Source: Nocardiopsis flavescens (lineage in GTDB: Bacteria > Actinomycetota > Actinomycetes > Streptosporangiales > Streptosporangiaceae). From it: a stretch of 64,000 nucleotides of DNA. The stretch spans positions 906,003 to 970,002 of the forward strand of contig NZ_FQZK01000001.1 of NCBI RefSeq assembly GCF_900141985.1, given 5' to 3'. Positions within the stretch are counted from its first letter, which is position 1, and every line of letters begins with the position of its first letter. Positions 8,193-16,208 of the stretch are shown here, piece by piece. Below the pieces are notes generated by a model, which had not been told where the DNA came from, made no database searches, and saw only the letters and a program-made list of their open reading frames with translations. The position numbers and the translations under genes are program-made.

Positions 8193-9946
8193 CGGAGCAC
8201 CGCCTCGGCGTACCCGGAGTCCCCGCGGACCAGGTCGGTGTGGGTGCCCAGCGCCCGCACCCGGCCCTCCTCCAGCACCACCACCCGGTCGGCGCGGGCC
8301 AGCAGCGCCGGGCTGGAGGCCACCACCAGGGTGGCCCCCGCCGGGGCGCGGTCCGCGCGCGCCCGGGCCAGCCCGCGCGCGATCGCCTCCTCGGTGACGG
8401 CGTCCACCGCCGTGGTGGGGTCGTGCAGCACCAGCACCGGCGGGTCCGCGGCCAGGGCGCGGGCCAGGGCCGCGCGCTGGCGCTGCCCGCCGGACAGGTT
8501 GGCCGCCCGGTCGGCCACGGGCCGGTCCAGGCCCAGGGAGTGCCCGCTGACCAGGTCCTCGGCGGCGGCGGCGCGCAGCGCCTCGTGCAGGTGCTCCTCG
8601 CCGCGGTCGGTGCCGGTGGCCAGGTTGGTGCGCAGCGTGCCCTCGAACAGGGTCGCCCCGTGCTCCTCCACCAGGACGGCGGTGCGCAGCGCGGCCAGGT
8701 CGAGTTCGTGCACGGGGACCCCGCCCACGGCGGCCCGGCCGGCCTCGACCTCCTCGGGCACGGCCCGGCCCGACAACAGGTCCAGCAGCGCCTCGGCGTC
8801 TCGGGGGTCGGTGGCCAGCACGCCCACGGTCTCGCCGGGGGCCAGGGTGAGGTCGACCCCGCGCAGGGTGCGGTAGGAGACGCCCTCCAGCGCCACCACC
8901 GGCTCGGCGTGCACCGGCCGTCCGCCGGGGGCGACGGCGGCCGGGGCGGTCAGCAGGCGCACCAGGCGCCGCGCCGAGGCGCGGGAGGTGGCGAAGACCT
9001 GGCCGACGATACCCAGCCCCTGGACGGGTTCGGCCAGGAACTGCGCCAGCCCGACCACGGTGATCAGCTCGCCGATGCTCAGCCGCCCCCGGAGCGCCAT
9101 CCACCCGGCGACGGCGGCGACGGCGGCCAGGAACAGCACGCCCGCGGCCGACACCATCCCCCGGTACACGCCGTTGCTGGCGGCGGCCGACACCGAGGCG
9201 GTGAGGGCCTGCCCGCTGGCGCGGCGGTAGCGGTCTGCGGCGGCCGTGCGCGCGCCCATGCCCATGAGCACGCGCAGCCCCCCGACGAGGTCGGTGGCCA
9301 GCGCGGTGGCCCCGGCGGCGGTGGCCTGCTTGGCCTCGCTGCGCCGGGTGATGCGGGCGGCGGGGAAGCGCAGCAGGAACATCATCAGCGGCACCCCGAC
9401 CAGGACGCCGATCCCCAGGGGGACGTCGATCGCCAGCAGGGCGACGGTGGTGGCGGTGATCGCGGTGCCCATGGCGATGAGCCCGACCCAGGCCCGCACG
9501 TACAGCGAGGCCTGCTCGGCGTCGGAGGTGGCCACCGACAGCAGCTCACCGGCGCGCAGCCCGCTGCGCTCCCCGCGCGGGTCCAGCGCCCGGCGGGCGG
9601 CCTCCACCCGCAGCAGGTGGGCCTCGTTCTCGACGGCGCGGACGGAGAACCGGGCGCCGGTGCGGTAGGCCAGCGCCAGCACGGTGAACAGGACGACCAT
9701 GCCCAGGACGCACAGGGCGAGGGCGCCGGGGTCCCCGGTGGCGACGGCCTGGTCGATGGTCACGCCGATGGCGACGGGGACCAGCGCCTCGGCGAGCTGG
9801 TGCAGGGAGTGCAGGACGGTGGCGCAGGCGACGTCGCGGCGGTTGCGGCTCAGGGTGCGCCGGCTCAGCGCCCGCACGTCGGGGGGTACCGGGGTGCTCA
9901 CGCGGCCGTCCCGTCCGGGCCGGGGCGCACGCCCGCCCTTGAACAT
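8189..9946 (-). CDS. ABC exporter half-transporter with degenerate Walker A and intact signature
   Basis: 585 residues: a membrane domain (about residues 35-320) and a nucleotide-binding domain. Walker A is destroyed (LATDPRDAE at 377-385 instead of GxxGxGKS/T) and Walker B ends in LVLHDPT, so the catalytic Glu is Pro510; the signature LSGGQRQR (484-488 onward) is perfect. This complements the next gene: its LSGGQ would complete the ATP site built from that partner's Walker motifs. Start: ATG at 9946, with a GTG at 9901 (VSTPVPPD) as alternative; neither has a strong ribosome site. The family fits siderophore-cluster ABC pairs. Confidence 0.9.
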   Translation of the reverse strand: MFKGGRAPRPGRDGRVSTPVPPDVRALSRRTLSRNRRDVACATVLHSLHQLAEALVPVAIGVTIDQAVATGDPGALALCVLGMVVLFTVLALAYRTGARFSVRAVENEAHLLRVEAARRALDPRGERSGLRAGELLSVATSDAEQASLYVRAWVGLIAMGTAITATTVALLAIDVPLGIGVLVGVPLMMFLLRFPAARITRRSEAKQATAAGATALATDLVGGLRVLMGMGARTAAADRYRRASGQALTASVSAAASNGVYRGMVSAAGVLFLAAVAAVAGWMALRGRLSIGELITVVGLAQFLAEPVQGLGIVGQVFATSRASARRLVRLLTAPAAVAPGGRPVHAEPVVALEGVSYRTLRGVDLTLAPGETVGVLATDPRDAEALLDLLSGRAVPEEVEAGRAAVGGVPVHELDLAALRTAVLVEEHGATLFEGTLRTNLATGTDRGEEHLHEALRAAAAEDLVSGHSLGLDRPVADRAANLSGGQRQRAALARALAADPPVLVLHDPTTAVDAVTEEAIARGLARARADRAPAGATLVVASSPALLARADRVVVLEEGRVRALGTHTDLVRGDSGYAEAVLR

Positions 9947-10253
9947 GTGGTCATCCGATCATCGTCCCATTCCCCTGTCGTCGTGCCGCGATCAGGCTAG
10001 CCAGGCGGCGGCACCCGCGCGAACGGGGCCCCGACCGGCCCGCCGGGGCAGCGCCGCGGACCGGTCGGCCGTGACTCCCGCCACACGTCCGGGCCGCGAC
10101 GGCCCCCGGGAGGCGCGGGCCACAGCGGTACGCCAGGCCCTGATTAGCGTTTTGCACCCTCTGTGCCGGTTTGCACCCACCCCCGGAGTCCGTCATCCTT
10201 GTTCTGCTTAGGCTAGCCTAAGCTGACTACGTCCCTCCCGAGAATGAGGCTCC
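9947..10253. other. Divergent promoter region of exporter operon and siderophore-binding protein
   Basis: This 307-base region holds the strong iron box at 10203-10221 for the plus-strand gene. A second palindromic core, GGCTAGCC, lies near 9995-10002, about 50 bases upstream of the minus-strand exporter start. It matches the iron-box consensus only about 10 of 19, so iron control of the exporters from this site is tentative. Nothing coding is seen. Confidence 0.55.
10203..10221 (+). promoter_or_regulatory. Iron box (IdeR/DmdR operator)
   Basis: The sequence ends TTAGGCTAGCCTAA and matches 15 of 19 consensus bases; the core GCTTAGGCTAGCCTAAGC is a perfect palindrome. It lies 32 bases before the substrate-binding protein start, where repressor binding would block initiation. 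Confidence 0.85.
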
Positions 10254-11258
10254 ATGTACCGTGGCCCGCTGACCCGAGGCGGCGCGCTCGCCGCCGGCGC
10301 GCTCTCCGTCCTGATGCTCGCCGCCTGCGGCGGCCAGGCCGCCGACGACTCCCCGGACGCCTCGGGCGAGGCCGCGGAGGGCTACCCCGTCACCGTCGAC
10401 ACCCTCTTCGGCGAGGTGACCGTCGAGGACCGCCCCGAGAACGTCGTGGCCACCGGCTGGTCCGACGCCGAGACCGCGCTCGCCCTGGGCGTGCAGCCGG
10501 TCGGCGTCGCCGACTGGCAGGGCTACGGCGCCCCCGGCGTCGGCCCCTGGGCGGCGGACCTGTTCGACTCCGAGCCCGCCCAGCTCGACACCATGGAGCC
10601 CAACCTGGAGCAGATCGCCGGGCTGGAGCCCGACGTCATCCTGGACACCCGCTCCGACAACAGCCAGGAGCGCTACGACCTGCTTTCCCCCGTCGCCCCG
10701 GTGGTCGGCCCGCCGCCGGGCGTGGAGGTCACCTACGGCACCACCTGGCAGGAGCAGACCCGCCAGGTCGCCGCGGTGCTCGACGAGGCCGAGCGCGGCG
10801 AGGAGCTGATCGCCGAGCTGGAGGGCGAGTTCGAGGCCCTGCGCGGGGAGAACCCGGACTTCGCCGACGTCACCATCGCCGTGGGCGCCTACTTCGACGG
10901 CCAGTACGGCGCCTACGTGCCCGGCGACAGCCGCGTCGACGTCCTCCAGGACCTGGGCTTCGAGTACAAGTCCGAGATCACCGAGATGGCCGACGGCGCG
11001 TTCTACGTCGACCTCAGCCCGGAGCTGGTGGAGGTCCTGGACGCCGACCTCACCGTCGTCTTCCCGATCGGCGACACCGCCGACACCCTGCGCGAGGACC
11101 CGGTGCTCCAGGGCATCGGCTCGGCGCAGGACGACCGCCTCCTCATCATCGACGACCCGGAGCTGGCCAACGCCTTCTCCAGCGGCTCCACCCTGGGCAT
11201 CTCGCACGCCCTGGAGGGGATCGTCCCCCTCATCCACGACACCCTCGGCCAGGAGTAG
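10254..11258 (+). CDS. Iron-siderophore ABC transporter substrate-binding lipoprotein
   Basis: 334 residues. A lipoprotein signal (ALSVLMLAACGG, lipid-attached Cys25) places it on the outer face of the membrane. The mature part is a helical-backbone class III binding protein (FhuD/FecB/FepB type): FGEVTVEDRPENVVATGWSD, then LEQIAGLEPDVILDTR, and a C-terminal DRLLIIDDPELANAFSSGS. It captures ferric siderophore for an ABC importer; no permease or ATPase of that importer is in the window. Start ATG 10254, preceded by GAGG. The promoter carries a palindromic iron box, so it should be induced by iron starvation. Confidence 0.93.
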   Translation: MYRGPLTRGGALAAGALSVLMLAACGGQAADDSPDASGEAAEGYPVTVDTLFGEVTVEDRPENVVATGWSDAETALALGVQPVGVADWQGYGAPGVGPWAADLFDSEPAQLDTMEPNLEQIAGLEPDVILDTRSDNSQERYDLLSPVAPVVGPPPGVEVTYGTTWQEQTRQVAAVLDEAERGEELIAELEGEFEALRGENPDFADVTIAVGAYFDGQYGAYVPGDSRVDVLQDLGFEYKSEITEMADGAFYVDLSPELVEVLDADLTVVFPIGDTADTLREDPVLQGIGSAQDDRLLIIDDPELANAFSSGSTLGISHALEGIVPLIHDTLGQE

Positions 11259-11266
11259 GCCGGGCC

Positions 11267-11304
11267 CGCGGGGGCCCCGGGGTGTTCCGCCCCGGGGCCC
11301 CGCG
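11267..11304 (+). terminator. Strong GC hairpin after siderophore-binding protein
   Basis: Arms 11267-11282 and 11290-11304 pair over 15 bases with one bulged G and a 7-base loop, starting 9 bases after the stop codon. Confidence 0.75.
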
Positions 11305-11325
11305 GTGTTCCGGACCGACTTTTCC

Positions 11326-11356
11326 ATACCCGCGAGTATCGGATACCGGCGGGTAT
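11326..11356 (+). promoter_or_regulatory. Tandem palindromic operator of the TetR/DUF4097 operon
   Basis: Two similar 14-bp near-palindromes, ATACCCGCGAGTAT (11326-11339) and ATACCGGCGGGTAT (11343-11356), are spaced 17 bases centre to centre, and the outer arms ATACCCGC/GCGGGTAT are a perfect inverted repeat. The site is 15 bases upstream of the TetR start, as expected for autoregulation. Confidence 0.7.
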
Positions 11357-11371
11357 GCTAACCTCGCCGGG

Positions 11372-12016
11372 ATGAGCAACGCCCCGTCCCCCGGCGGCCC
11401 CGCGCCCCGGACCCCGCGCGACCAGGTGCGCCGCCGCCTCCTGGACGCCGCCGCCCGGGTGTTCGCCGAGCACGGCTACGCCGGCAGCCGCCTGGACGAC
11501 ATCGCCCGCACCGCCGGGTTCACCAAGGGCGCCGTCTACTCCAACTTCGGCGGCAAGCACGACCTCTTCGCGGCCGTCCTGGGCGAGCGCTCCGCCGCCG
11601 AGGCCGCGGCCCTGGCCGAGCGCGCCCGCGGCTCCGACCCCGCCGCCGTGCTGGACGGCCTCGCCCGCGACACCGCCCGCCGCATCACCGGCGACACCGA
11701 GCACGGCCGCCTGGGCCTGGAGTTCGCCGCCCACGCCACCCACGACGCCCCCACCCGGGAGGCCGTCGCCCGCATGCGCCGCACCCAGCGCGACGCCGCC
11801 GCCGACACCATCGCCCGCCTGGCCGGGCGCGGACTGCCCCTGGCCGCCGACCCCGCCACCACCGCGCTCATCGTGCACTGCCTCACCAACGGCCTGTCCA
11901 TGGAGCACCTGGCCGACCCCGACGCGGTCGACGCCCGGGCCGTGGAGCGCGCCCTGTCCACCGTCCTGGCGGCGCTCACCGCCGCTCCCCCCACCGAATC
12001 CGGAGAACCCGCATGA
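11372..12016 (+). CDS. TetR-family transcriptional regulator
   Basis: 214 residues. The N-terminal helix-turn-helix (residues about 15-60) reads RRRLLDAAARVFAEHGYAGSRL, then DDIARTAGFTKGAVYSNFGGK, a classic TetR pattern. The C-terminal ligand domain is helical and Ala-rich with no recognised ligand. Start ATG 11372 follows a palindromic operator region. The stop overlaps the next gene's start (ATGA, 12013-12016), so the regulator is co-translated with a DUF4097 lipoprotein and probably represses both. The inducer is unknown. Confidence 0.92.
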   Translation: MSNAPSPGGPAPRTPRDQVRRRLLDAAARVFAEHGYAGSRLDDIARTAGFTKGAVYSNFGGKHDLFAAVLGERSAAEAAALAERARGSDPAAVLDGLARDTARRITGDTEHGRLGLEFAAHATHDAPTREAVARMRRTQRDAAADTIARLAGRGLPLAADPATTALIVHCLTNGLSMEHLADPDAVDARAVERALSTVLAALTAAPPTESGEPA

Positions 12017-12753
12017 CCCCCCGCCGCCTCGTCACCGCCGCGACCGCCGCCGCCCTGCTGCTACCCCTCACCGCCTGCACCAGCCAGGAGCACGAACCCG
12101 AGCAGGCGTCGTTCGCGCTCACCTCGGACGCGCTCACCATCGACGCCGACAAGGGCGGGCTGAGCGTCACCACCGGCGACGTCGAGGAGGTGGAGGTGAC
12201 CCGGCGGCTCTCCTCCAGCTCCCTGGGCGGCTCCCCCGAGGCCACCTGGGAGCTGACCGGCGACACCCTCGAACTGCGGGTGCGCTGCGCGGTGTTCGGC
12301 GACTGCTCCGCCGAGTACGAGGTCGTCGTCCCCGCGGACACCGCGCTGACCCTGCGGACCGGCAACGGCGACGTCACCGCCTCGGGCCTGGAGGGCGCGC
12401 TGGCCGTCGACACCGACAACGGCCACGTCTCGGTCTCCGACATCGCCGGGAACCTCACCCTGGACAGCTCCAACGGCGACCTCACCGGCGAGGGGCTCAC
12501 CTCGGGCCGGGTGGAGGCCGCCACCTCCAACGGCAGGGTCGACCTCGAACTCACCGCGGTCCCCGACGCCGTGGAGGTGCACACCTCCAACGGCGACGCC
12601 GACGTCACCCTGCCCGAGGGCGCCTACGACGTGGACGCCTCCTCCGGCAACGGCGAGGTCCTGACCCAGGTGGACACCGACCAGGCGAGCCCGCACCGGG
12701 TGGAGGTCCGCAGCACCAACGGCCGCGTCCGCGTGCTCACCGCCTCCTCCTGA
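12013..12753 (+). CDS. DUF4097-family beta-strand-repeat lipoprotein
   Basis: 246 residues. The signal ends LLLPLTACTS, giving a lipid-attached Cys22. The mature protein is a right-handed beta-solenoid of repeated strands in which short SxNGD/TxNGxV motifs recur (TGNGDV, TDNGHV, SSNGDL, TSNGRV, TSNGDA, STNGRV), typical of the DUF4097 (adhesin-like) family. Its function is unknown; family members sit on the cell surface and are often next to TetR genes, as here. The four-base overlap with the regulator indicates translational coupling. Confidence 0.88.
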   Translation: MTPRRLVTAATAAALLLPLTACTSQEHEPEQASFALTSDALTIDADKGGLSVTTGDVEEVEVTRRLSSSSLGGSPEATWELTGDTLELRVRCAVFGDCSAEYEVVVPADTALTLRTGNGDVTASGLEGALAVDTDNGHVSVSDIAGNLTLDSSNGDLTGEGLTSGRVEAATSNGRVDLELTAVPDAVEVHTSNGDADVTLPEGAYDVDASSGNGEVLTQVDTDQASPHRVEVRSTNGRVRVLTASS

Positions 12754-12781
12754 GGGGGCGCGGGCCCGCCGCGGCCGGGGC

Positions 12782-13591
12782 TCAGCCCCGGTCGGTGGAC
12801 ACGACCTCCAGCGGGCGGGCCCGCCACGCCTCCCAGTCGGCGCTGACCTCCCCCGCCGCGGCCAGCAGCAGCGGCAGGTGCCCCTCCACCAGGGTGTCCA
12901 CCGGGGTCTCGGCGGCGTGCGCGTTGACGTTGACCGCCGCCGTCACCCGCCCCGACCCGTCGCGCACCGGCGCGGCGACCGACCGGATGCCCGGCGCCAG
13001 CTCCTCGTCGGTGAGCGCCCAGCCGCGGGCCCGCACCTCCCGCAGGACGGCGTTCAGCTCCTCCCGCTCCAGCGGGCGGTGCGCCCGCACCCCGGCCCGG
13101 GAGGGCTCGGCCAGCACCCGGTCCAGCTCACGCGGGGGCAGGTCGGCCAGCAGCACCTTGCCCAGCGAGGTGGCGGCGGCGGGGAACCGGGTGCCGACGG
13201 TGACCGCCAGGGTGACCAGCTTGGGCACCGCCACCCGCGCCACGTACACGATGTCGGAGCCGTCGAGCTGGGCGATCGAGCACGACTCCCCGGTGCGCCG
13301 CACCAGGGCGCGCAGGTGCGGGAGGGCCAGGTCCCCCAGGTTCTGGGAGCCGATGTAGGCCGTGCCCAGCTCCAGGACGCGGGGGGTCAGGGCGAACGCG
13401 CCGTCGTCGGAGCGGACGTAGCCGAGCTGCTCCAGGGTGATGAGGATGCGCCGGACCGTGGGCCGGGCGAGCCCGGTGGCCGCGGCCACCTCCGCCAGGG
13501 TCATCGAGGGCCGCCCGGGGCCGAAGCACCGCAGCACGTCCAGCCCGCGCGCGAGCGCCTCGATGAAGTCGGGGGTGCTGTCTCGACGCAT
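12782..13591 (-). CDS. IclR-family regulator (PcaR/PcaU-like)
   Basis: 269 residues. N-terminal winged helix (FIEALARGLDVLRCFGP, then LAEVAAATGLARPTVRRIL) and C-terminal IclR effector domain (VGTRFPAAATSLGKVLLA, then WALTDEELAPGIRSVAAPV and a VNVNAHA end). The residues fit the PcaR/PobR branch, which senses aromatic acids such as protocatechuate or adipate derivatives. It lies just downstream of, and on the same strand as, an intradiol dioxygenase operon and is its likely regulator. Start ATG 13591 has GGAGAG upstream. The target operator is not proven; dyads at 17389-17420 are candidates. Confidence 0.9.
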   Translation of the reverse strand: MRRDSTPDFIEALARGLDVLRCFGPGRPSMTLAEVAAATGLARPTVRRILITLEQLGYVRSDDGAFALTPRVLELGTAYIGSQNLGDLALPHLRALVRRTGESCSIAQLDGSDIVYVARVAVPKLVTLAVTVGTRFPAAATSLGKVLLADLPPRELDRVLAEPSRAGVRAHRPLEREELNAVLREVRARGWALTDEELAPGIRSVAAPVRDGSGRVTAAVNVNAHAAETPVDTLVEGHLPLLLAAAGEVSADWEAWRARPLEVVSTDRG

Positions 13592-13910
13592 GTACGGACT
13601 CTCCGGCTCTCTCGGTGGCCGCGCACGGCCCGGTGGTGGACGGCGCGGCGGCGGGGCGCGGGCGGCTCAGGGCACCCCGGGGCGCCGGAACGCGGGCCCG
13701 GGGCGGGCGGCGCCGTCCCGGGCGGCCATCGGTCCAGCCTAGCGCCCCGCCCCTCTCTCCCCCGGGGCGGCGCGGGGCCCGCGCCGGGCGGGACCGCCGG
13801 CCCGGCGGGCGCCCCCTGCGCCCGGACCCCCGGCCGGCGTCCCGGCCGCACGCCCCCGTCTCCGGAACGCGCACCCCTCCCGCACACCGGGAAGGAGCGG
13901 GCACCCTGCC
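13592..13910. other. Intergenic region between DoxX and IclR genes
   Basis: This 319-base, extremely GC-rich stretch contains a compact hairpin (GGCGCGGG at 13769-13776 with CCCGCGCC at 13778-13785) that can end the upstream dioxygenase operon, and the leader of the IclR gene. No credible coding frame. Confidence 0.5.
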
Positions 13911-14423
13911 TCAGTCCGCCTCACCGCGGCGCAGCGCCGCCCGGCGGCGCAGCAGCACCGGCAGCGCGGCCGCCAGGCCCAGGCCGACCGCGGCGGCACC
14001 CACCCACCACGGGTGCTCCGCCGCCCCCAGCAGGGCGTCCACGGAGTACGCCCCCGGCCCGGTGAACGCCAGCGCCGCGGCCGTCACCCCGTAGGCGAGC
14101 GCCACCTCGTACCCGCCCCGGTGCGCCCACAGCCCCTTGTCCGCGTTGGCCGCCCCCGCGACCGCCATCGTCCCGCACACGACCGCCGCCCCCAGCGGCA
14201 CCGCCGCCCCGGCCAGCAGCAGCACCGCGCCGACGGTCTCCGACGCCGCGGCGACCGCCACCATCGGCCGGGCGGGCCGGAACCCCAGGGTGTGGAACAT
14301 CCCCGCGGTCCCGGACAGGCCCGCGCCCCGGAACCACCCCAGCGTCTTCTGGGCGGCGTGGCCGAGCAGCAGCAGCGCCAGGGCCGCGCGCAGCAGGAGC
14401 AGGCCCGCGTCCACCGCGCTCAC
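13911..14423 (-). CDS. DoxX-family integral membrane protein
   Basis: 170 residues with about four hydrophobic helices. The first (DAGLLLLRAALALLLLGHAAQK) leads into TLGWFRGAGL and FHTLGFRPARPMVAVAAASE, a pattern of DoxX/TQO-small-subunit-like proteins linked to quinol oxidation or redox detoxification. The GTG start at 14423 overlaps the dioxygenase stop (GTGA, 14420-14423), so it is the last gene of that operon. The Arg/Lys-rich tail is cytoplasmic. The role in aromatic catabolism is inferred from position only. Confidence 0.87.
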   Translation of the reverse strand: MSAVDAGLLLLRAALALLLLGHAAQKTLGWFRGAGLSGTAGMFHTLGFRPARPMVAVAAASETVGAVLLLAGAAVPLGAAVVCGTMAVAGAANADKGLWAHRGGYEVALAYGVTAAALAFTGPGAYSVDALLGAAEHPWWVGAAAVGLGLAAALPVLLRRRAALRRGEAD

Positions 14424-15289
14424 CCCCGGGCCGGCTGGAGCGTGAAGTCGAACTCGGCGGTGGCGAACGGCCCGTCCACGCGGGTGCCGTCCGGCGCGGT
14501 CCCGGACGCGTGCCGCGTGAACGGGACCACCAGCTCCTCCTTGGTGCCGAACACCACGTCCTCGTCCAGGTGGCGGGTGCCCTCCTCGAAGATGTGGGTG
14601 ACGAGGCGCTCGTACCCGGCCTCCTCGATGAGGAAGTGGATGTGCGCGGGCCGGAAGTGCGAGATCGCGGTGCGCGAGACCAGCTCCCCCACCGGCCCGT
14701 CCATGGGGATGGTGTACCCCAGCGGCACCACCGTGCGCAGGCAGTACCGCCCGTCGGGGCGGGCGCGGTACTTGGCGCGCAGCCGCGCCTCCTCCACCTC
14801 CGGCAGCTGGGCCTCGTACACGCCCTCCCCGTCGGCCTGCCACACGTCCAGGACGGCGTCCGGCACCGGCTCCCCGGTCGCCAGGTCGCGCACGGTGCCG
14901 TGCACGAACAGCGGCGTGCCGTCGATGCCCGCGGCCATGTCCCAGCCGTAGGGGGCGGGCGGGGACCCGTCGATGTGGAAGGGCCCCAGCACGGTGGCGG
15001 GGGTGGCGCCCGCGTCGAACCGGTGGTTCATCTGCACCACCAGCATGCTCAGGCCCAGCACGTCCGAGGCGAGGATGAACTCCTCCCGCTTGTCGTCGCT
15101 GATCCGGCCGGTGTCGGCGAGCCAGCGCACCGCGCGCGCCCACTCCGCCTCGGTGAGGCGGACCTCGCGGGCGAACGCGTGCAGGTGGTCCACCAGCGCG
15201 GTCATCAGTTCGGCGAGCCGGGGCTCGGCGGCGGTGGCCCACCGCTGCCGGGCCAGGTCGGTGATGTTGTCCTCAGTCGCGTGGGGCAT
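14420..15289 (-). CDS. Intradiol ring-cleavage dioxygenase (catechol/hydroxyquinol 1,2-dioxygenase family)
   Basis: 289 residues, the normal length. An N-terminal helical dioxygenase_N domain (residues about 10-95) precedes the beta-sandwich catalytic domain starting GPFHIDGSP. The four non-haem Fe(III) ligands are visible: Tyr158 (GEGVYEAQ), Tyr192 (PLGYTIP), His216 and His218 (RPAHIH); their spacing matches catechol 1,2-dioxygenase. It opens catechol or benzenetriol between the hydroxyls. Which substrate is used cannot be decided from sequence alone. ATG 15289 follows GGAG and lies inside the end of the citryl-CoA lyase gene (17-base overlap). Confidence 0.92.
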   Translation of the reverse strand: MPHATEDNITDLARQRWATAAEPRLAELMTALVDHLHAFAREVRLTEAEWARAVRWLADTGRISDDKREEFILASDVLGLSMLVVQMNHRFDAGATPATVLGPFHIDGSPPAPYGWDMAAGIDGTPLFVHGTVRDLATGEPVPDAVLDVWQADGEGVYEAQLPEVEEARLRAKYRARPDGRYCLRTVVPLGYTIPMDGPVGELVSRTAISHFRPAHIHFLIEEAGYERLVTHIFEEGTRHLDEDVVFGTKEELVVPFTRHASGTAPDGTRVDGPFATAEFDFTLQPARG

Positions 15290-16208
15290 CGTCGTCTCCG
15301 GGGGGAAGGCGGGTGGCGTTGCGGTCGACGAGCAGGTAGGCGTCCATGGCCACGGGGTGCTCGCGCTCCTCGGCGAGCTGGCCCAGCAGCCCGCCCGCCC
15401 GGGCCAGGAGGGCGAACCCGCGCAGCAGGTCCACCGGCAGGCCCAGGTCGGCCAGGGCCGCCCCGCACACCCCGGCCCCGTTGAGCGGGAGCCGGCGGCC
15501 CAGGACGGGCGCGTGGACCCGGCCCACCGCCTGGAACAGGCGCAGGTGCGGGCCCTCCAGGCCCTCCTCGCGGGCGATGCGGACCAGGGCGGGGGTGCGG
15601 GGGTCGCGCTCCTTGTGGACGGGGTGTCCCAGGCCGGGGATGATCCGGCGGCCGGCGCGCGCGGCGGTGACGGCCTCCAGGGCCAGGGCGTCCCACCCGG
15701 CGTCGTCCGCGGGCGGGTCCCCGGCCGCGGCCAGGGTGTCGGCGAGGAAGCGGCCGGTGTCCTCGGTGACGCCCAGGAACCGGGAGCCGCCGCCCAGCAG
15801 TCCGGCGGCCAGGGCCCCCTGGAGGGAGTCCGGGGCGCTGAGGTAGGTGAGGCGGGCCGCGATGGCGGTGGGGGTGAACCCGTGGTCGGCGAGCGCCACC
15901 AGGCAGGCCTCGAAGAGCCGCACCTGGCCGGGTCCGGGCCTGCGCCGGGCCACCATCCAGAACACCAGCTCGCCGAACCCCACCCGGCCCATGAGGTCGT
16001 CGGCCAGGTCGTGGCCCAGCAGGGTGATGTCCGCGGCGGTGGAGGCGCCCAGGGCGGTGGGGAACGCGGGCGTCCCGGTCCCCGGGGCCGCGCCGCCCGT
16101 ACGGCCGGGCCGGCCGGCGGGCCCCCGGGAGGCGGCGCCCCCTCCCGCGCCCCCGGGACCCTCGGCCCCGGTGCCCGGGCCGCCGGGCCCCTCGGGTTCA
16201 GCGTTCAC
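15273..16208 (-). CDS. Citryl-CoA lyase-like protein (citrate-synthase fold)
   Basis: 311 residues by the GTG at 16208. The first ~50 residues are Gly/Pro/Ala low complexity, and homology begins near FPTALGASTAADITLLG, so the true start could be further in. Citrate-synthase-like motifs follow: RRIIPGLGHPVHKERDPRT with the conserved GHPVHK histidine, and LPLNGAGVCGAALADLG. Members cleave (or form) citryl-CoA or citramalyl-CoA-type esters. It overlaps the CoA transferase stop (16198-16208), which suggests that the transferase makes the CoA ester and this enzyme splits it, yielding acetyl-CoA and a 2-oxo acid. The substrate is unknown. Confidence 0.82.
   Translation of the reverse strand: MNAEPEGPGGPGTGAEGPGGAGGGAASRGPAGRPGRTGGAAPGTGTPAFPTALGASTAADITLLGHDLADDLMGRVGFGELVFWMVARRRPGPGQVRLFEACLVALADHGFTPTAIAARLTYLSAPDSLQGALAAGLLGGGSRFLGVTEDTGRFLADTLAAAGDPPADDAGWDALALEAVTAARAGRRIIPGLGHPVHKERDPRTPALVRIAREEGLEGPHLRLFQAVGRVHAPVLGRRLPLNGAGVCGAALADLGLPVDLLRGFALLARAGGLLGQLAEEREHPVAMDAYLLVDRNATRLPPGDDDAPRD

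Noticed and set aside
9992-10003. Second iron box upstream of the exporter operon
   Set aside because: The core GGCTAGCC fits but only about 10 of 19 consensus positions match; not annotated as a site.
4635-11258. Complete siderophore biosynthetic cluster
   Set aside because: No adenylation, condensation or carrier domain, and no IucA/IucC-type synthetase, is encoded in the window.
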